A stretch of DNA of 50,668 nt from Endozoicomonas acroporae. GTDB lineage: Bacteria; Pseudomonadota; Gammaproteobacteria; Pseudomonadales; Endozoicomonadaceae. The stretch is taken from positions 1-50,668 of the forward strand of contig NZ_PJPV01000068.1 in assembly GCF_002864045.1 (NCBI RefSeq), given 5' to 3'. A model generated the notes under the pieces. The model worked only from the letters and a program-made list of their open reading frames with translations, was not told the DNA's origin and did not search any database. The translations under genes and the position numbers were made by a program. Positions 8,653-17,874 of the stretch are shown here, one piece after another. Position 1 is the stretch's first letter. The number at the start of each line of letters is the position of its first letter.

Positions 8653-9705
8653 TCAGGCATTGGCCTGTGCAATGAGTATTTTCTGGATGGTGGCGGGAAC
8701 CTGTTCATAGCGACGGAAGGTCATGGCAAACTCACCCTCACCAGAGGTCATGGATTTCAGCGCATTACTGAACTCCATCATAAACAACCACCCGAATATC
8801 CTGCATCGGGTAACCGGCAATGGCCCCGGTGTTCATCACTTCACGCACCCCTTTTTCTACTGCCGGAATATACTGGCTGGGTATCACACCGCCGACCACC
8901 TCACTGGCAAATTGAAAACCGGCCCCACGTGGTAATGGCTCAATTCTCAGGAAAACCTCGCCGAACTGACCAGAGCCACCACTTTGTTTCTTATGTCGAT
9001 GATGACCCACTGATGCTTCGAGAATAGTTTCACGGTATGGGATTCCCGGTAACCGCGTCCCCACATCGATGTTATAAACAGCCTGCAGTTTTTCCAGAAC
9101 CACCTGCAGGTGCGTGCTGCCCAGACCACTGATGATGGTTTCATTCTGCGACTCCCGATGCTCAACCATCAGGCTGGGGTCTTCAAGTGTCATGCGATGC
9201 AAGGCATCGGATAATTTCCGCTCATCACCATGACGGATGGTATCAATGGCCAAACTGCTCATGGGCTCAGGACAAGCCAGCGGTTCCAGATAGAAATGGT
9301 CTTTATCATGGGAGTCGTGCAATACCGCATCAAAGTGAATGTTATCGACTTTTGCCACGGCACAGATATCTCCCGGCCCGGCAGAACTCACTTCCTGCGA
9401 CTGGCTTCCCTGCAGTTTCAGCAGATGATTTACCCTGAAAGCCTTGCGTCCATCGCCAATATAGAGCTGGCTGCCTGTTGTTACGGTGCCCTGGTGGATT
9501 CTGAATACCCCCATACGGCCAATAAAGGGGTCAGTCACCACCTTGAAAACATGGGCTATCTGGGCTGACGGATCAGCGGTAACTGTAGCAAAAGCGCTTC
9601 AATCAACGAGGATTTACCACAACCAGCGTGCCCAAGCAGGGCGATATTTCGGATAGGGTCGCAGTGTAACTCAGCCCTGTCGGCACCGGCGATACCACTT
9701 TTCAT
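8653..9705 (-). pseudogene. EF-G-like (FusA2-type) translation factor, decayed with two internal deletions
   Basis: Reading the minus strand from the ATG at 9705, the first 50 codons encode the start of a translational GTPase with P-loop GHAGCGKSSL. The frame then stops, and the rest of the G domain (about 200 codons) is missing. A second frame resumes with VFKVVTDPFIGRMGVFRI and covers domain II to early domain IV (258 codons), ending at RVVVYDGVQ-stop. After another gap (roughly 100 codons missing) and a frame change, a last piece with MTSGEGEFAM and RRYEQVP runs to the TGA at 8653. These are three ordered pieces of one EF-G paralogue, so the gene is dead. The central piece alone could be mis-annotated as a gene. 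Confidence 0.88.
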
Positions 9706-9845
9706 AATGTGCGCCTCACATCTTCATTGTTATATTGGCGCTAAGTATATGGAGGCTGTGAGAGGCTTATCTTGCCAGATGTCAATAAACCGGAGTAAAC
9801 ATAACACAAATCGTGTTCTGGAGAAGCACGTTCCCCACATCATCT

Positions 9846-10754
9846 TTACGGAGTCAGTTTGTGACTGTCATTGATTGACTTAAGCGATATTTTCATTTTG
9901 TACAAAAGGTTTTTCGCACTACACTGCTCGAAATCCAACTGAAATAGTTTATTGATCAGGTTTGTGACATTCCTTATGGTCCATTTACGGGCATTAATGC
10001 CAAAATCAGAGGGTTTCTGGCTTTCCAGGATTGTCCTGAGTTCCATTTTTTGTTTATCCCTTATGCGATGAGCCTTCTTGGCTTTCTTGCTGGAGATGTG
10101 ATCAGATGAGCTAATTATGCCACACAGTGGCCGTGGCGTTGGATGTTGTCTAAAGAGTCTGGACAGTTCCAGCTCTTTCCTGCTTCCCGACAAAAAATCC
10201 CGAATATACTCATCAAGGGCGTTTTTAGGTAAGACTTTTTTCGATTCCTCAATCAGACCCTTATATTCTTTTAACTCTGCTAAACGTTGAAAGTACTCCT
10301 GCTCCCGGGTACAAGAATCCGCTGTTGCAGATTCCGGAGGGTTATAGCAGTCCATATCGTTAGCAGTCGGAGGGGTTCTTTGCTCACTGTTATTTCCGGG
10401 AAAGTCAGTTTCTACTATTGGCATTTCATATCGTTCGAACGTCTGATTACCCATTATGTTGAACGATGGTTTATTATGTTCGCTAAAATCATAATATTGC
10501 TGACCTGTGAAGCCCTCGCCAAAATACCCCCCGGAATAAACAGGCCGAACAGAACGATAACCTCTCTCAAAACAGCAAGAATCGCCTTCAATCCGGTCAC
10601 CCACACTGGCAGCCATTGCCCTCATGGGCACCACCTCTGTGCATTGATATGTGCAAAAGCGGGCAGGTTCACCCGCAATCCGTGGTAACTCAACGTTGCC
10701 ATAACTTACGAAGGTCGGTATTGGAGCTAAATAAATATATCCGGGATAAATCAT
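9846..10754 (-). CDS. Unrecognised protein
   Basis: I do not recognise this family. The ATG at 10754 gives 302 residues; a TTG seven codons upstream is also in frame. The N-terminal part (about 1-110) is rich in Tyr, Gly, Pro and Cys (CTYQCTEV, CCFERGY), the middle is acidic and Pro-rich, and the C-terminal 120 residues are basic and helical with SSKKAKKAHRIRDKQK. There is no clear signal peptide. A Pro/Gly-rich N-terminus with a basic helical C-terminus would fit a secreted or surface-associated protein, but nothing confirms that. It is divergent from RNase Z. Confidence 0.6.
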   Translation of the reverse strand: MIYPGYIYLAPIPTFVSYGNVELPRIAGEPARFCTYQCTEVVPMRAMAASVGDRIEGDSCCFERGYRSVRPVYSGGYFGEGFTGQQYYDFSEHNKPSFNIMGNQTFERYEMPIVETDFPGNNSEQRTPPTANDMDCYNPPESATADSCTREQEYFQRLAELKEYKGLIEESKKVLPKNALDEYIRDFLSGSRKELELSRLFRQHPTPRPLCGIISSSDHISSKKAKKAHRIRDKQKMELRTILESQKPSDFGINARKWTIRNVTNLINKLFQLDFEQCSAKNLLYKMKISLKSINDSHKLTP

Positions 10755-10885
10755 GAAGAAAGCCCAAATAAACAATAATTAACGTAATCGATATCAATTA
10801 GACAACTAAATTGGCAAGAGATTTCATAAGTTCGAAGTATTCCTCTGGTACAATAGAAATTACATTGTGATTAAAGCAGGTGTTC

Positions 10886-11857
10886 ATGAAACTGACTTTT
10901 CTGGGAACTTCGGCCGGCATGCCCACCACCGAAAGAAATGTCACGGCACTGGCGCTGGCCATCGATGATGCCAGACAATGGTATCTTGTGGACTGTGGTG
11001 AAGGTACGCAACATCAGCTGCTTCGCTGTCGCTATACCCTCAACAATCTTAAAACCATCTTTATTACTCATGTTCACGGCGATCACATGTATGGCCTGCC
11101 CGGGCTGATTACCTCTGCCAGCATGCAGGGTCGCCAGGCTCCCCTGACCATCTGCGCGCCTGACGGCGTTCGGCAGTTTGTGGAGGCGGCATTACACTAT
11201 GCCGATGTTCTGGAACTGCCATTCAGTATTGAGTTTATTCGCAGCGACCAGTCGGCTTTTCACTATCAGGATACCCGGGTTGCTGTCACGGCTCACCAGC
11301 TCTCCCATCGTGTGCCAAGCTTTGCCTATCGTTTTGCGGAAAAAACACTCAGCACCCAGCTGAACATTCAGCAACTGACGGCACTGGGCGTTCCCAGGGG
11401 AGAGCTATGGGGGCTTTTGCAAAAAGGGCAGAGCATTACTCTTGAAGATGGCCGGACGATACTCCCTGAACAGGTTCTGCAACCACCACCCGCCAGCCGG
11501 GTTGCCATTATTGCGGGTGATAACGATAAGCCGGAATTGCTTATTGATGCACTGCAAGGCAGCCATCTATTGGTTCACGAAGCCACACTCACCGACGCCG
11601 CCCTGCAAAAAGCCGGACCAGTCTGGATGCACAGCTCAGCCCGCATGGTTGCTGAAGCAGCAGAGGCCAGCGGTGTTCCCAATTTGATTCTTACCCACTT
11701 CAGTGGCCGCTATCAGCGCTCTGCAGAGGCTGGAGCCAACAGTATCCATGCGTTAAAAGCAGAAGCTGAAACGTACTATTCGGGTAATACAGGCATGGCC
11801 CGTGATTTCAGTACCTGGGTAGTGGATAGGGACGGTCGGCTGGTTGAAGCAGATTGA
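10886..11857 (+). CDS. rnz: Ribonuclease Z
   Basis: The ATG at 10886 is preferred (MKLTFLGTSAGMPT, the exact family N-terminus) over a GTG two codons earlier; this gives 323 residues. Metallo-beta-lactamase fold: the HxHxDH zinc motif is H62-V-H64-G-D66-H67 within ITHVHGDHMYGLPG. Later ligands lie in the HEATL region, and the final histidine in the ILTHFSGRY segment. The exosite segment for tRNA clamping is present around residues 150-210. The enzyme processes tRNA 3' ends. It stands alone on its strand between two unrelated minus-strand genes. Confidence 0.94.
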   Translation: MKLTFLGTSAGMPTTERNVTALALAIDDARQWYLVDCGEGTQHQLLRCRYTLNNLKTIFITHVHGDHMYGLPGLITSASMQGRQAPLTICAPDGVRQFVEAALHYADVLELPFSIEFIRSDQSAFHYQDTRVAVTAHQLSHRVPSFAYRFAEKTLSTQLNIQQLTALGVPRGELWGLLQKGQSITLEDGRTILPEQVLQPPPASRVAIIAGDNDKPELLIDALQGSHLLVHEATLTDAALQKAGPVWMHSSARMVAEAAEASGVPNLILTHFSGRYQRSAEAGANSIHALKAEAETYYSGNTGMARDFSTWVVDRDGRLVEAD

Positions 11858-11931
11858 AATCTGGATTTCCATCCTGGTAAGAAGGTTTTTGAAAAGGAAT
11901 ACCTCCCCTGCGGGCAGCGTTTATCCCTTTC

Positions 11932-12702
11932 CTATTTTTTCCGTTTCACTCTGAGGTCTGCGCTGATGCCATAAATATTTACATCGACCTGTTCTACCAC
12001 CATGAAGTCATTGCCAGAAGTGATAATACGGCGTGCACGATCAAGTACATCGCCTGCAGACGTGTGATCAAATTCCAGGTATTCACCGCTCAGGGCAATA
12101 ACAACATCCTCCATGGAACGGGGCAGCACATCCTCGGATACGTTGATAACGATTTTTGAATCAGAATCAAGTCGGATTTTTCCAGTGGCCTTAAGCAGGG
12201 GCTTATTCCAATTATGATCTTCTGGAAAATAATCAAGTTTTGTTATGGTGATATACGTGGTTCCTCCAGAGCCATTAAAGTCAGTAACAACGGATCCCTG
12301 TTCAAACGATAACGTACCTTTATTCCTTACATTACCGCTGCTGGTGATGACCCCAAGGGAAGCGACCGCCCCCATACTGTTGACAAAGTGCCCATCACTC
12401 CAGTAACTGCCAGCGGTCAGTGTTCCCTCATTGATGGCCGTAAATATACTTCCGGAAATATTCAGCCCCATAGCAACATTAACTGAGCCACCCGCTCTAT
12501 TGGTAAAAGGGCCGTTGACATTCATATTACCATTTATGTTGATTGAGCCAGCGTTATCGATACCGTTAGAATCATAATTTTCGCTCAAAGAGAGCATATT
12601 ACCTCGGACCATGACCTCTTCAGCCGTCGCTGGAGAAGCCAGCGCAGCGGAAAGCCCGGCCATGACAATGAATCTGAGTACTGGTTTTTTATACCTGTCC
12701 AT
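11932..12702 (-). CDS. Secreted beta-helix-like protein, resembles an autotransporter passenger without barrel
   Basis: 256 residues with a clear signal peptide (about 1-27, cleavage after SPATA). Residues about 40-160 are an Asn/Gly/Ser-rich array with short repeating strands (SININGNMNVNG, SVNVAMGLNISG, NKGTLSFEQGS). This resembles beta-helical passengers of autotransporters and haemagglutinin-like proteins. The C-terminal 90 residues are mixed alpha/beta. No beta-barrel translocator follows within the gene or next to it, so export beyond the periplasm is unexplained. It could be a truncated autotransporter or a free periplasmic or surface protein. Function unknown. Confidence 0.65.
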   Translation of the reverse strand: MDRYKKPVLRFIVMAGLSAALASPATAEEVMVRGNMLSLSENYDSNGIDNAGSININGNMNVNGPFTNRAGGSVNVAMGLNISGSIFTAINEGTLTAGSYWSDGHFVNSMGAVASLGVITSSGNVRNKGTLSFEQGSVVTDFNGSGGTTYITITKLDYFPEDHNWNKPLLKATGKIRLDSDSKIVINVSEDVLPRSMEDVVIALSGEYLEFDHTSAGDVLDRARRIITSGNDFMVVEQVDVNIYGISADLRVKRKK

Positions 12703-12847
12703 GGGGCTTATATCCTTTTTCCGGAGTTAAACAATAGCGATTTCAGTCCATTCGTTTTTCTGTCGGCACGCTCAGGGAGGAATTTAAAAATGAGGTGGCT
12801 ATCGCAACAAGCAGGCCTTGACGATAGCCGGTGACGTCCATTCCGGA

Positions 12848-13834
12848 TTAAAAATCCAGCATGTAGTCCTTAGTGTTTACCGGGGTTTTCAGCTCTCCAG
12901 TTGCTTGCAGATAGTCAGCAAATGCCTGATAACGGCCCGCATCCCTGGCGGCAGGTCGCAGATCAAAACGGGGAATGGTGTCAAACCAGGCGCGGCGGTT
13001 CAGTTCATTATCCAGCTTCTCCGGGCTGTAATCCCTGAAGATCTCCCAGGATTTTTCCGGGTTATTCACAATATATTGAGTGCCCAGTTCAATCGCCCTG
13101 AGAAAACGACGAATGGCGTCTTTATCGTGCTGCTTGCTGTTGGCGATAAAAATCAGTTCATCGTAAGGCGGGATATTGTTTTCCTCGTAATAGAACATAC
13201 GGCCTTTACGCCCTTCAATCGCCAGCTGATTCAGCTCGAAGTTACGGTACGCGCCCATGATGGCATCCACCCGGCCACTCATCAGGGAAGAGGAGAGGTT
13301 CCAGCCCACATTGACCAGTTTTACATCCCCGGCACCAAACCCGTAAGGTGCAAACAGCGTGTCCAGAATGGCATTCTCTATGCCGCCAATATTCAAACCG
13401 ATGGTTTTACCTTTCATATCCTTCAGGGATTTGATCGGGCTGTCATCCAGAACCAGCAGGCCGTCCAGGGGGGTGGCCACCAGGGTTCCGGCCCAGGCAA
13501 GGGGAAGGCCGTTGGCCACCCCGTGAATCATGCTGGGCTGATAGTAAACGGCAAGGTCCACCTTTTCTGCCGCCACCAGTTTGGGAGGAAGGTTGGGGTC
13601 TGCCGGTTCCTGAATAGTCACCGTAAGCCCCTGGTCTGCAAAGTAGCCATTCTGCCGGGCAATGATGATGGGGCCATGATCCGGGTTGACAAACCATTCC
13701 AGCATCAGGGTCAGCTCTTTCAGCTCCCTGGCCGGTGTGCTGCTGGATACCTGAGTGCTGGCGCTGGCCTGCAGGCTGATGGACAGCAGCCACGCCATTG
13801 CCCATAAAAAAGTGTGTCGCATCAGTTTATTCAT
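12848..13834 (-). CDS. thiY: ThiY-like periplasmic binding protein (thiamine-pyrimidine precursor uptake)
   Basis: 328 residues with a signal peptide (about 1-26). It is an NMT1/THI5-like type-2 periplasmic binding protein: WFVNPDHGPIIIARQNGYF near the N-terminus, then EPADPNLPPKLVAAEKVDLAV and YQPSMIHGVANGLP in the ligand cleft. It is last in thiD-thiZ-thiX-thiY, all within 20 bp of one another, behind a TPP riboswitch. ThiXYZ systems take up hydroxymethylpyrimidine-type precursors (formylaminopyrimidine in Bacillus halodurans), which ThiD phosphorylates. The riboswitch makes the thiamine link strong, while the exact pyrimidine is inferred. Confidence 0.88.
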   Translation of the reverse strand: MNKLMRHTFLWAMAWLLSISLQASASTQVSSSTPARELKELTLMLEWFVNPDHGPIIIARQNGYFADQGLTVTIQEPADPNLPPKLVAAEKVDLAVYYQPSMIHGVANGLPLAWAGTLVATPLDGLLVLDDSPIKSLKDMKGKTIGLNIGGIENAILDTLFAPYGFGAGDVKLVNVGWNLSSSLMSGRVDAIMGAYRNFELNQLAIEGRKGRMFYYEENNIPPYDELIFIANSKQHDKDAIRRFLRAIELGTQYIVNNPEKSWEIFRDYSPEKLDNELNRRAWFDTIPRFDLRPAARDAGRYQAFADYLQATGELKTPVNTKDYMLDF

Positions 13835-13837
13835 TTC

Positions 13838-14590
13838 TTATTCCTGGGAAGTCTCCGGTTGCCACGGAATGAGTCTGCGTAAAACACGGTCGGTAGTGTA
13901 GTAAAGGGTGACGGAACAGAAGGCCAGCACGGTGAGCGCAGCAAACATCTGGTCAGTCCAGAGTCGTGCGTTGGCCTGAAGCATCAGGTAGCCAAGGCCA
14001 GCGCTGGAGCCAACCCACTCTCCGACAACGGCACCAATCGGTGCCACCACAACGGCTACCCGCAGCCCGGAAGCCAGGGCTGGCAGTGCCGCAGGCCAGC
14101 GGATATGGCGCAGAATGGCCAGCCGGTTGCCGCCCATGGTCTGGGCCATATCCAGCCAGCCCTGATGGGTATGGCGCAGTCCGTCATAACAACAGGTGGC
14201 CACGGGGAAAAAGATCACCAGAATGGTCATCACCACTTTCGACGTCAGGCCGTAACCAAACCAGAGCATCAATATCGGTGCGAGCGCGAAGACCGGAATG
14301 GCCTGGGTAATCAACAATGGCGGTAAGAGCCAGGGTCTTAACGCGGTGAAATAGACCAGCACCAGCGCCAGAATAATGCCCAGCAGAACACCAAGTAACA
14401 GACCCAGCAGCATTTCACTGAGGGTAACCAGCGTGTGTTCCCACAGCAGGCTGGCATTGTCAACCATGCTGTTGGCCACCGCCAACGGACCGGGAAGGAT
14501 GTAGGATGGCATCTCAAAGGCCATCACCAGGGTATGCCAGAGCATCAGCAGGCCAATAAGGACGACAAAGGGTTTGACGGAGTCTTTCAT
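13838..14590 (-). CDS. thiX: ThiX-like ABC transporter permease
   Basis: 250 residues with six or so transmembrane helices, of the binding-protein-dependent transport system inner-membrane family (SsuC/TauC/ThiX type). The cytoplasmic coupling loop reads DMAQTMGGNRLAILRHIRWPAALP, matching the EAA motif that docks on the ATPase. It sits 3 bp after thiZ and 3 bp before thiY. Confidence 0.9.
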   Translation of the reverse strand: MKDSVKPFVVLIGLLMLWHTLVMAFEMPSYILPGPLAVANSMVDNASLLWEHTLVTLSEMLLGLLLGVLLGIILALVLVYFTALRPWLLPPLLITQAIPVFALAPILMLWFGYGLTSKVVMTILVIFFPVATCCYDGLRHTHQGWLDMAQTMGGNRLAILRHIRWPAALPALASGLRVAVVVAPIGAVVGEWVGSSAGLGYLMLQANARLWTDQMFAALTVLAFCSVTLYYTTDRVLRRLIPWQPETSQE

Positions 14591-14593
14591 TCT

Positions 14594-15376
14594 TTATGGC
14601 ACTCCAGCCTGTTCATCAAACGACTCATGACGTAAACGATCCAGCAGTTTGCCCTGTAAGGCCAGCAGGTCATTATCATCCAGTGAGCGGGGTGTCTTGC
14701 CCGGTGGCGTAATGGCATCCGTCAGTCGGGCCGGATGTCCCCTCAGGTGATAAACCTCATGGCCAAGGCGCAGGGCTTCCAGGGGGTCGTGGGTGATTAA
14801 CAGCACCGTACGGTTCTGTAACAGCTCACAGGCCAGGTCTTGTAAATTGAGCCGGGTGATGGCATCCAGTGCGCCGAAAGGTTCATCCATTAATACCAGT
14901 GGCCGGTTTTCCATCAGCGTCCTGGCCAGTGCTACCCGCTGGCGCTGACCGCCGGACAAGTGCTGGGGCAGAACGTCGGCTTTTGCGTTCAGTCCTACCT
15001 TTTCCAGAATGGACATGGCCTGGTCCTGAACCTCGGCTGATAAGAGCGGACGACGGGTGAACACATCGGTCAGATTGCGACGCAGGCGCTGCCCCAGGGT
15101 GATATTGTCCAGTACCGAAAACCAGGGCAGCAGCAGGTCCTGCTGCGCCATCCAGGCGATTCGGTGATGAACCGAAAAGCCATCCTGACAAACCACTTCT
15201 CCCGTTGTCTCGCCCGCAGGCAGACCGGCAATCAGACGCAGCAGACTGGTTTTACCCACCCCGCTGCCGCCCAGAAGGCAGGTCCACTGGCCGCCTTTAA
15301 GGGTCAGGTTGAGGTCGGTAAAAACACAGTGGTTGCCAAATCTCAGGCTGGCCCGGCGAATAATCACATCAAACAT
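14594..15376 (-). CDS. thiZ: ThiZ-like ABC transporter ATP-binding protein
   Basis: 260 residues. Walker A GGSGVGKTSLL, Q-loop in AWMAQQDLLLPW, signature HLSGGQRQRVALARTL, Walker B PLVLMDEPFGALD and H-loop LITHDPLEAL are all intact. It energises the ThiX permease. It follows thiD with a 15-bp gap, in a TPP-riboswitch-controlled operon. Confidence 0.92.
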   Translation of the reverse strand: MFDVIIRRASLRFGNHCVFTDLNLTLKGGQWTCLLGGSGVGKTSLLRLIAGLPAGETTGEVVCQDGFSVHHRIAWMAQQDLLLPWFSVLDNITLGQRLRRNLTDVFTRRPLLSAEVQDQAMSILEKVGLNAKADVLPQHLSGGQRQRVALARTLMENRPLVLMDEPFGALDAITRLNLQDLACELLQNRTVLLITHDPLEALRLGHEVYHLRGHPARLTDAITPPGKTPRSLDDNDLLALQGKLLDRLRHESFDEQAGVP

Positions 15377-15391
15377 GCGTTGCGGTATTCT

Positions 15392-16210
15392 CTATGACCA
15401 GGTTCGGTAAAAGTGATGGACCGGGCCATGGCCAGAACCGATGTTCAGTTGGTCGGCATGGCCAATGGCACCGGCAATGTACTCCTTGGCAGAGCGCACG
15501 GCGTCGATCAAAGGGTAATCCCTGGCCAGCAACGCGGTGACAGCAGACGACAGTGTACAGCCTGTGCCGTGGGTATTTCGGGTTTCAATCCATGGAGACT
15601 CAAGTTGGTGCAGGGTGTTACCGTCATGGAACAGATCAACGGCCTGGTTATTGCCCCGGTCTGAGGCAAGGTGGCCGCCTTTGAGCAATACTGCACTGGC
15701 TCCCAGCGCCATCAACGGGTCAATCATAGCGACCATGTCTGCCAGTGACTCAGGTCGGGGGCAGTTCAGCAGCACCGCCGCTTCCGGCAGGTTGGGGGTA
15801 ATCAGGGTGGCTTTGGGAATCAGTTTGCGACGCAGGTTATCGATGGCAGCTTCCTGAAGCAAAACATCACCGCTGGTGGCCACCATCACCGGGTCAACCA
15901 CCAGGTATTTCGGCTGGTAATCACTGACCGCGCGGGCAACCGCATCAATCACTTCAGGCTGGCTCAGCATGCCCACCTTGGCGGCAGAAATGTTCAGGTC
16001 GGAAAAGACCGAGTCCAGCTGCTCCCGGACAAAGGCGGGTGAGACATCAAAAATACCCTGAACACCCACCGTGTTCTGGGCGGTCAACGCAGTGATCACA
16101 CTGCAGCCATAGGCACCAAGGGCCGAGAAGGTTTTCAGGTCTGCCTGAATGCCGGCACCACCACCACTGTCAGAACCGGCAATGGTCAATGCGATGGGTG
16201 TAGAAGACAT
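15392..16210 (-). CDS. thiD: Hydroxymethylpyrimidine/phosphomethylpyrimidine kinase
   Basis: The ATG at 16210 is preferred (MSSTPIALTIAGSDS), giving 272 residues; a GTG six codons upstream is possible. Ribokinase-fold signatures: AGSDSGGGAGIQADLKTF at the substrate site, GTGCTLSSAVTA at the anion hole near the C-terminus, and conserved TPNLPEA. It phosphorylates HMP to HMP-P and HMP-PP for thiamine synthesis. It is the first gene behind the TPP riboswitch and leads into the precursor uptake genes, so the operon pairs import with capture of the pyrimidine. Confidence 0.94.
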   Translation of the reverse strand: MSSTPIALTIAGSDSGGGAGIQADLKTFSALGAYGCSVITALTAQNTVGVQGIFDVSPAFVREQLDSVFSDLNISAAKVGMLSQPEVIDAVARAVSDYQPKYLVVDPVMVATSGDVLLQEAAIDNLRRKLIPKATLITPNLPEAAVLLNCPRPESLADMVAMIDPLMALGASAVLLKGGHLASDRGNNQAVDLFHDGNTLHQLESPWIETRNTHGTGCTLSSAVTALLARDYPLIDAVRSAKEYIAGAIGHADQLNIGSGHGPVHHFYRTWS

Positions 16211-16364
16211 AAGCTCGCGCCGCTCCACAAGAGAAACTCCATATCATTAGGACTGGCGGGAACAACGGGCGGGGTGTTGCGGTTCCTGTCGAGGCAATAA
16301 AATGCATTGATTAACAGGCATGCACGATGGTCAGTACATCAGGGTTTTAGCAGCTCTCAGGCCC

Positions 16365-16455
16365 GTCGGTTTCCTACGCCAGCATTATCTGGTTCAGGTT
16401 CAATGGGTGTATCTCAGTTCTGCCATCACTGGCAGAACACCCCAACCAACACCGG
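16365..16455 (-). promoter_or_regulatory. TPP riboswitch (thi-box)
   Basis: Minus-strand sequence carries the conserved TPP aptamer elements in order: a GGGGTG 5' strand, a variable P3 hairpin (TTCTGCC/GGCAGAA), CTGAGA, ACCC, GAACCTGA, and the closing GCTGGCGTAGGAAA. It ends about 155 nt before the thiD ATG. A GC-rich imperfect inverted repeat (GGAACCGCAAC.../...GTTGTTCC, about 16257-16287) in between could be the expression platform. It predicts shut-off of thiDZXY when thiamine pyrophosphate is high. Confidence 0.93.
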
Positions 16456-16507
16456 CGGAGTCTATGGGGTTTGCCAAAGGCTGTCCAGCGATTGAATGAA
16501 TTGGTGC

Positions 16508-17287
16508 TTATCCGGTCTTACGGACCAACCAGAAATACAGCGGGTAAGGAAGATGACGCAGAAGCCCCAGGATGGCGGCAAAAATGCGCGGGAAGCGAAT
16601 CTCGAACTGCCGGCCCTTCATCCCCTGGACGATGACCTCTGCGGCCTTATCCACCTCCATCAGAAAAGGCATGGGGAACCGGTTCTTGCTGGTCAATGGT
16701 GTTTTGACAAAACCCGGGTTGATCACTTTGATATCAATACCCTCTCGCCAGAGCTCCGAGTTCAGGGATTCCGCCATATTGATTAACGCCGCCTTGCTGG
16801 CACCATAGCCCGCCGCTTTGGGCAGGCCTCGATAGCCTGCCAGCGACGCATTAATGGCAATCACCCCTTTACCCTGTTTTTTCATGGCAGCGATCAGTAG
16901 CTCAAGGCAGTGGCAGACACCCATCAGATTCAGTTCCATCTGTTGGCGCACCACATTGCTGGTAAACTCCGCTGCGGGCGAAGCGATATAGGTGCCGGCA
17001 TTTAAAATCGCCTGGTCAATGGCACCATGATTGGCAATGATTTTGTTGACCGTCTCATGCACGGCTGTTTGATCAGTCACATCCAGCGGATAGGGAACGA
17101 TCCTGCCTGGCAGTGCATCTGATTGCCTGGCCAGTGCTGCCAGCCGTTCCTCATTTCGGGCACTGGCCGCTACGGTCACTCCTTCCCGGGCCAGGGCAAT
17201 GGCAACGGCTTCGCCAATGCCCTGGCTGGCTCCGGTGATCCAGACCACCGGAGCATTAAAAGGTGCTGTATCCTGAGTAGAGTTCAT
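16508..17287 (-). CDS. Short-chain dehydrogenase/reductase (SDR)
   Basis: 259 residues. Rossmann motif TGASQGIGEAVA at about 19-30, NAG at the fourth strand (LNAGTY), catalytic Ser in INASLAG, and YxxxK as YGASK. The C-terminal region LRHLPYPLYFWLVRK is amphipathic and may touch the membrane. It is the last gene of a five-gene minus-strand operon with the FAD oxidoreductase, DUF1365, cyclopropane synthase and DUF3833. The same gene set occurs in other Proteobacteria, where it belongs to the RpoE-ChrR response. The substrate is probably lipid-derived, but this is inference. Confidence 0.9.
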   Translation of the reverse strand: MNSTQDTAPFNAPVVWITGASQGIGEAVAIALAREGVTVAASARNEERLAALARQSDALPGRIVPYPLDVTDQTAVHETVNKIIANHGAIDQAILNAGTYIASPAAEFTSNVVRQQMELNLMGVCHCLELLIAAMKKQGKGVIAINASLAGYRGLPKAAGYGASKAALINMAESLNSELWREGIDIKVINPGFVKTPLTSKNRFPMPFLMEVDKAAEVIVQGMKGRQFEIRFPRIFAAILGLLRHLPYPLYFWLVRKTG

Positions 17288-17298
17288 ATCTGCTGCCT

Positions 17299-17874
17299 TT
17301 ATGGTTCTTCTTCTGGCCCGGTTTTTTCAAAGGCGACCGTTAGAGTACCCAGCTTGATCCCCCATTTGCTCATGGTGGCCACATTCAGTAGTACGCCATC
17401 TTCCTGCAGGAACATCCAGTCATCAAAGGTCACCACCCACTCCCGGCCACGGATGGGCAGTCGCATCTGGTATTTGAAGTTAAAGGCATTGCCGGCACTG
17501 CGGCCAATGGCCTGGCCAACGATATCTCCGGCGGTGCCCAGGTACTGTCCGTAACCCATAATGTTGACCTTCCAGATACGGGTTGACTCGTTACCATCGG
17601 AATAGATGAAGCGTTCATCCAGAGTCAGTACACCGTCTTTGACTTCTCCGGTCATCAACACCTTGAACCGCTGTTGAACATTGCCGAACCGGTCCTGAAA
17701 CATGCCCCAGGCGACGGTTTCCCCGGCAAAGTAGTGTTCAATTTTCAGACTTGGTTCACTAGCTGCATAATCTTCAATATTCATGGCTGAGCACCCCGTC
17801 AGCATAAACAGTAGGGTCAGGAGCCAGGCTCGTCCCGACGTCCAATCTTTTATTGTTGTTAACGCGACTCGCAT
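17299..17874 (-). CDS. DUF3833-family lipoprotein
   Basis: The ATG at 17874 gives 191 residues; the upstream in-frame codons overlap the cyclopropane synthase further. N-terminal lipoprotein signal with lipobox LTGC, then a beta-rich domain (IEHYFAGETVAWGMFQDRFG...) matching DUF3833. Predicted to be anchored in the envelope. The gene overlaps the end of the upstream synthase gene by about 16 bp. It is a regular member of this cluster in other Gammaproteobacteria; the biochemical role is unknown. Confidence 0.85.
   Translation of the reverse strand: MRVALTTIKDWTSGRAWLLTLLFMLTGCSAMNIEDYAASEPSLKIEHYFAGETVAWGMFQDRFGNVQQRFKVLMTGEVKDGVLTLDERFIYSDGNESTRIWKVNIMGYGQYLGTAGDIVGQAIGRSAGNAFNFKYQMRLPIRGREWVVTFDDWMFLQEDGVLLNVATMSKWGIKLGTLTVAFEKTGPEEEP

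Noticed and set aside
12818..13807. Long plus-strand reading frame (329 codons)
   Set aside because: It lies opposite thiY, which has a signal peptide and family motifs; the plus frame resembles no family.
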